From Bacteroidia bacterium (GTDB lineage: Bacteria; Bacteroidota; Bacteroidia; Bacteroidales; Azobacteroidaceae), in NCBI GenBank assembly GCA_025996865.1, contig BNTV01000012.1:1-64000 (forward strand): a stretch of 64,000 bases of DNA, given 5' to 3'. Each line of letters begins with the position of its first letter. Within the stretch, counting starts at the first letter, position 1. The notes below the pieces were generated by a model. That model worked only from the letters and a program-made list of their open reading frames with translations. It did not search any database and was not told the origin of the DNA. Shown here in pieces: positions 61,367-64,000 of the stretch. The position numbers were made by a program, and so were the translations under genes.

Positions 61367-63037
61367 TTAAGTTAAGCCTTCAATCTGTCCATCCACAATA
61401 TCCATATTCATTGCATTCGGTTTTTTCGGCAATCCCGGCATCCGCATGATTTCACCGGCAATGGCGACAATAAATTCCGCTCCGTTGTTGATGATGATGT
61501 CGTTGATTTTCAGTTTGAAGCCTTTCTCTACGCCGAAAGCTTTCGGATTGGTTGAGAAAGAAAATTGCGTTTTGGCGATGCAGACCGGAAAATGTTCGAT
61601 ATTCATTTGTTTGACGAATTTCAGTATTTTTTCAGCCCGGTCGCTGAACTGTACTGCGTCGGCACCATAAATATTTTTACCGATTTTCTCGATTTTCGTT
61701 TTTATTTCGTCGTTGTCGTCGTAACTGAAATGGAGCGGGGTAGCGGGTGATTTTTCGATTGTGTCCGCTACCAAGTGCGCTAAATCTTCGGCGCCTTCTC
61801 CCCCTTGGGCAAAGGCTTTGTTGACGGCGAAACCTACGCCTTTTTCGCAGCAGTGTTCCCTGACCAAAGCGATTTCTTCTTCCGAATCAAAATCATAATG
61901 GTTGAATGCGACGACTACCTTTTGTCCGAAACTCGCCAAGTTTTCAAGGTGTTTGTCCAAGTTTTCGAAACCGCGAATCAGCCCTTCGCAATTCGGTTTT
62001 TTGATGTCGTTCAACGGAACGTTCCCGTGCATTTTCAGTCCTTGGGAGGTAACGACGATAACCGTCAATCCGGGTTGCAGTCCGGCTTTCCGGCATTTGA
62101 TGTTGAAGAATTTTTCCGCACCGAGGTCGGCGCCGAATCCGGCTTCCGTAATGGCATATTCCCCGAAAGTCAAAGCCATTTTGGTAGCTACGATGGAATT
62201 GCAGCCGTGTGCGATGTTGGCGAACGGACCGCCGTGGACAAAAGCGGCTGTATTTTCCGTTGTTTGCACCAGATTGGGGTAGATAGCGTCTTTTAACAAA
62301 ACGGTTATAGCGCCTTCAATTCCCAAGTCTTTTACTTTGAATGGTTTATCATGGAAATCAAAACCCAGAAGGATTTCTCCAATCCGGCGTTTCAAGTCGT
62401 TGAGGTTTTCCGATAAGCATAAGATGGCCATGATTTCGGAAGCAGGCGTAATGTCAAATCCTGTTTCGGTGGGGATTCCGTTGGTGAAAGAACCCAAACC
62501 GGTTACCATTTTCCGGAGGCTTCTGTCGTTAACGTCCAGAACTCTTTTCCAAAGGATTTCTTTCAATCCGACTTCGCAAATGCCGCGGTTTTGATACAGA
62601 TAGTTATCCAAAAGCGCCGTAATCATATTGTGGGCGGAAGTAACTGCGTGAAAATCACCGGTAAAATGCAGGTTGATGTTTTCCATCGGGAGCACTTGTG
62701 CGCGACCGCCTCCGGCGGCTCCTCCTTTCATGCCGAAGCAAGGGCCTAAAGAAGGTTCGCGCAAAGCGACAATGGCTTTCTTTCCGATTTTCGCCAAACC
62801 CAAAGCCAAACCGATGGAAACGGTTGTTTTTCCGATTCCGGCTTGTGTGGGGGTGATGGCTGTGACCAAAATCAGGTTATGATTTTTTATTTTTTCTTCA
62901 TCAATTAAACTGACGGGAACTTTGGCGATGTATTTGCCGTAATTCATGATTTCATCGACAGGGATATTGATTCCCTGTGCGATTTTTTTGATTTTTTTCA
63001 GCTCGATGCTGCGAGCGATTTCAATGTCTGTAAGCAT
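61367..63037 (-). CDS. fhs: Formate--tetrahydrofolate ligase
   Basis: This 556-residue enzyme makes 10-formyl-THF from formate, ATP and THF. The P-loop reads [20 protein letters not shown] (about residue 60), a variant of the usual TPx[26 protein letters not shown] and [20 protein letters not shown] are family signatures. The ATG at 63037 was chosen for fit to the family length; the frame is open to 63211 but that includes a direct repeat and toxin-gene sequence. Confidence 0.92.
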   Translation of the reverse strand: MLTDIEIARSIELKKIKKIAQGINIPVDEIMNYGKYIAKVPVSLIDEEKIKNHNLILVTAITPTQAGIGKTTVSIGLALGLAKIGKKAIVALREPSLGPCFGMKGGAAGGGRAQVLPMENINLHFTGDFHAVTSAHNMITALLDNYLYQNRGICEVGLKEILWKRVLDVNDRSLRKMVTGLGSFTNGIPTETGFDITPASEIMAILCLSENLNDLKRRIGEILLGFDFHDKPFKVKDLGIEGAITVLLKDAIYPNLVQTTENTAAFVHGGPFANIAHGCNSIVATKMALTFGEYAITEAGFGADLGAEKFFNIKCRKAGLQPGLTVIVVTSQGLKMHGNVPLNDIKKPNCEGLIRGFENLDKHLENLASFGQKVVVAFNHYDFDSEEEIALVREHCCEKGVGFAVNKAFAQGGEGAEDLAHLVADTIEKSPATPLHFSYDDNDEIKTKIEKIGKNIYGADAVQFSDRAEKILKFVKQMNIEHFPVCIAKTQFSFSTNPKAFGVEKGFKLKINDIIINNGAEFIVAIAGEIMRMPGLPKKPNAMNMDIVDGQIEGLT

Positions 63038-63110
63038 AATGTATAAAAATAGAGTTGCGAAGGTACGACATAAATTTCGATTATGAAATAAATCTGCTGA
63101 TCTCTTCAGA

Positions 63111-63132
63111 GGGCCAACGCATCTTAATTTGT
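63111..63132. repeat. 22-bp direct repeat, left copy
   Basis: GGGCCAACGCATCTTAATTT plus GT matches 63773-63794 with one mismatch. The two copies flank the yafQ-type toxin/antitoxin genes. Confidence 0.8.
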
Positions 63133-63207
63133 CAATTTTTTCAAGAAAGACATAAATTTGTAGCAAGCAGAACCTTAATTTAAACCTTAAATCAAACAAA
63201 ACAATCT

Positions 63208-63486
63208 TCAAAACAAATCAGAATGTGTTCCTGTTCGCATTAAATAAAGCAATGTAATCTGTTTTGTATCTTCTTTTTTGTAAATCAACAACCAATCAGG
63301 GCGAATATGACATTCTCTATATTTGGAATATTTCCCTTTCAGCGAATGGTCGTGATATCGCTCGTCCAATATTTCGTCATTGGCAAGTTTAAAAATGACC
63401 TCATTCAGTTCGTTTTCGGGCAATTGACGGCGACGAATCAAACGCAGGTCTTTAAGATAACTGTGTGTAAATTCAATTTGCCTCAT
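63208..63486 (-). CDS. YafQ-type RelE-superfamily mRNA interferase toxin
   Basis: This 92-residue protein ([60 protein letters not shown]) has the length and H-x-L-x-G...Y-R-E-x-H-x-x-x-D-W-L-L pattern of YafQ. Such toxins cut mRNA on the ribosome. It overlaps the antitoxin gene by 14 bases and ends just before the fhs upstream region. Confidence 0.88.
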   Translation of the reverse strand: MRQIEFTHSYLKDLRLIRRRQLPENELNEVIFKLANDEILDERYHDHSLKGKYSKYRECHIRPDWLLIYKKEDTKQITLLYLMRTGTHSDLF

Positions 63487-63697
63487 AATTAACCTTCTTC
63501 AAATAATCGTCAAAATTTTCACAGAGAACCGTTTTTCCCGTTTCAAGTTCTTCTATTGCTTTATCAAGCGCGGTTTTTTTTGTTGTTACAGTGTTTGTTG
63601 CAGCCTTTACTCTGAACATGCCCAACGACAAAATGTATTCAATCGTTTTTTTTGCTATCTCGTTTCGCGTATTGTATTCTAATGTTATTATTGCCAT
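63473..63697 (-). CDS. Antitoxin of the YafQ-type module
   Basis: This 74-residue protein (MAIITLEYNTRNEIAKKTIE, then LSLGMFRVK) has a ribbon-helix-helix-like N-terminus, and the C-terminal [15 protein letters not shown] probably wraps the toxin. It precedes and overlaps the toxin gene, the usual order for RelB/DinJ-like systems. I recognise the arrangement more than the exact family. Confidence 0.75.
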   Translation of the reverse strand: MAIITLEYNTRNEIAKKTIEYILSLGMFRVKAATNTVTTKKTALDKAIEELETGKTVLCENFDDYLKKVNYEAN

Positions 63698-63772
63698 AAT
63701 CAATTATTTTAATAGTTCGGTGCAAAGTTAAGGATTTTCTTTCAACAACCCAAAATGTTTGAATTTTGGGTA

Positions 63773-63794
63773 GGGCAAACGCATCTTAATTTGT
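63773..63794. repeat. 22-bp direct repeat, right copy
   Basis: GGGCAAACGCATCTTAATTT plus GT; partner of 63111-63132. From 63700 to 63920 there is otherwise only AT-rich sequence. Confidence 0.8.
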
Positions 63795-63922
63795 GTGAAG
63801 TGCACCCGTGACAACAACCGGCAGACAGCCGTTCCTGAAAAATACGTATATTTCCTCGTGTTATATAAAAAATTTCATATACATTTGCGAATAAAAAAAT
63901 ATAATATAAAATTGATATTCCT

Positions 63923-64000
63923 ATGTTCCGAGCTATTTTCACACTATTATTTTTAAGCGCCGGGTGGTGTTTCGCCCAGTCACCTACCCGTCTCACCACC
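63923..64000 (+). CDS. Exported protein, N-terminal fragment only
   Basis: An ATG at 63923 opens a frame that runs off the window after 26 codons: MFRAIFTLLFLSAGWCFAQS, then PTRLTT. This is a clear signal peptide with a cut after CFAQ or FAQS. Nothing more can be said about the product. Confidence 0.6.
   Translation, partial: MFRAIFTLLFLSAGWCFAQSPTRLTT

Overview
This window looks like a chromosomal segment of a member of the Bacteroidota, most likely order Bacteroidales. The evidence is: many -7 promoter boxes of the TAnnTTTG type, no clear Shine-Dalgarno sites, lineage-typical families (DUF5119/DUF3575 fimbrial accessory proteins, DUF5723, DUF3109, a PUR-alpha-like protein, a 'DDQVHF'-type dihydroorotase, a radical-SAM/lipoprotein pair), and the Bacteroides-like arginine order GNAT-argG-argC-argD-proC. 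Most of the window is AT-rich, but the first 2.2 kb is visibly richer in G+C. I saw no rRNA, tRNA or CRISPR array.

Layout. 1-2.25 kb: two fimbria-type genes on the minus strand behind a (GT)23 tract that could be a phase-variation switch. 2.7-3.0 kb: a 260-bp MITE-like element with 55-bp inverted ends and a 9-bp target duplication. 3.1-12 kb: a TGS/uridine-kinase-like protein, a DUF5723 outer-membrane protein, a START-like protein, an Rpn-type nuclease, an AsmA protein and a TlpA lipoprotein. 12-17.5 kb: LPS/polysaccharide enzymes (GT2, GT9, GT4, an InaA/WaaP-like kinase) with a DUF234-type ATPase. 17.5-22.9 kb: arginine/proline synthesis, interrupted by a zeta-toxin-like remnant. 23-27.3 kb: an M48 protease, and a hipB-hipA-mutS-like overlapping operon. 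27.6-32.4 kb: a broken RHS tail, an M20 deacylase (possibly arginine pathway), a CapA-like protein and an acyl-CoA ligase. 32.7-37.5 kb: PUR protein, the rplY-pth-S4-crcB operon, the aguA-aguB putrescine operon and tadA. 37.5-42.1 kb: cyclophilin, YraN, MmcQ, BirA, a radical SAM/SPASM enzyme overlapping a small lipoprotein, and DUF3109. 42.4-51.3 kb: an ABC-F protein, defence/toxin-like remnants, a DUF4143 ATPase, dihydroorotase, a polyprenol-phosphate sugar transferase and Mfd. 51.3-52.1 kb: a decayed IS1634/IS4-like transposase. 52.2-61.3 kb: AlkD, an oxaloacetate-decarboxylase-like protein with an odd biotinyl domain, a YXWGXW lipoprotein, and a sugar-oxidation cluster (two Gfo/Idh/MocA oxidoreductases, a sugar isomerase, a ThuA-DUF1080 hydrolase). 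61.4-64 kb: formate-THF ligase, a YafQ-type toxin/antitoxin pair between direct repeats, and the start of an exported protein.

The most unusual signal is not one gene but repeats that enter genes. (a) Degenerate seven-base tandem arrays occur at eight places with three different sequence families. They supply stop codons and C-termini to at least four genes, the signal-peptide region of one lipoprotein and an internal peptide of dihydroorotase. (b) A two-part palindromic element (CCCC..CCCCCTAAAGGGGG, then AAAGTCCCCTTCAG..TTAGGGGT) is inserted in frame in Mfd, forms the 3' ends of both birA and the convergent radical SAM gene, and has shorter relatives in argC and the DUF5119 gene. (c) An almost identical 39-nt sequence sits 16-17 nt in front of both argC and proC. 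These, the candidate phase switch and the radical SAM/lipoprotein pair are the leads I rank highest.
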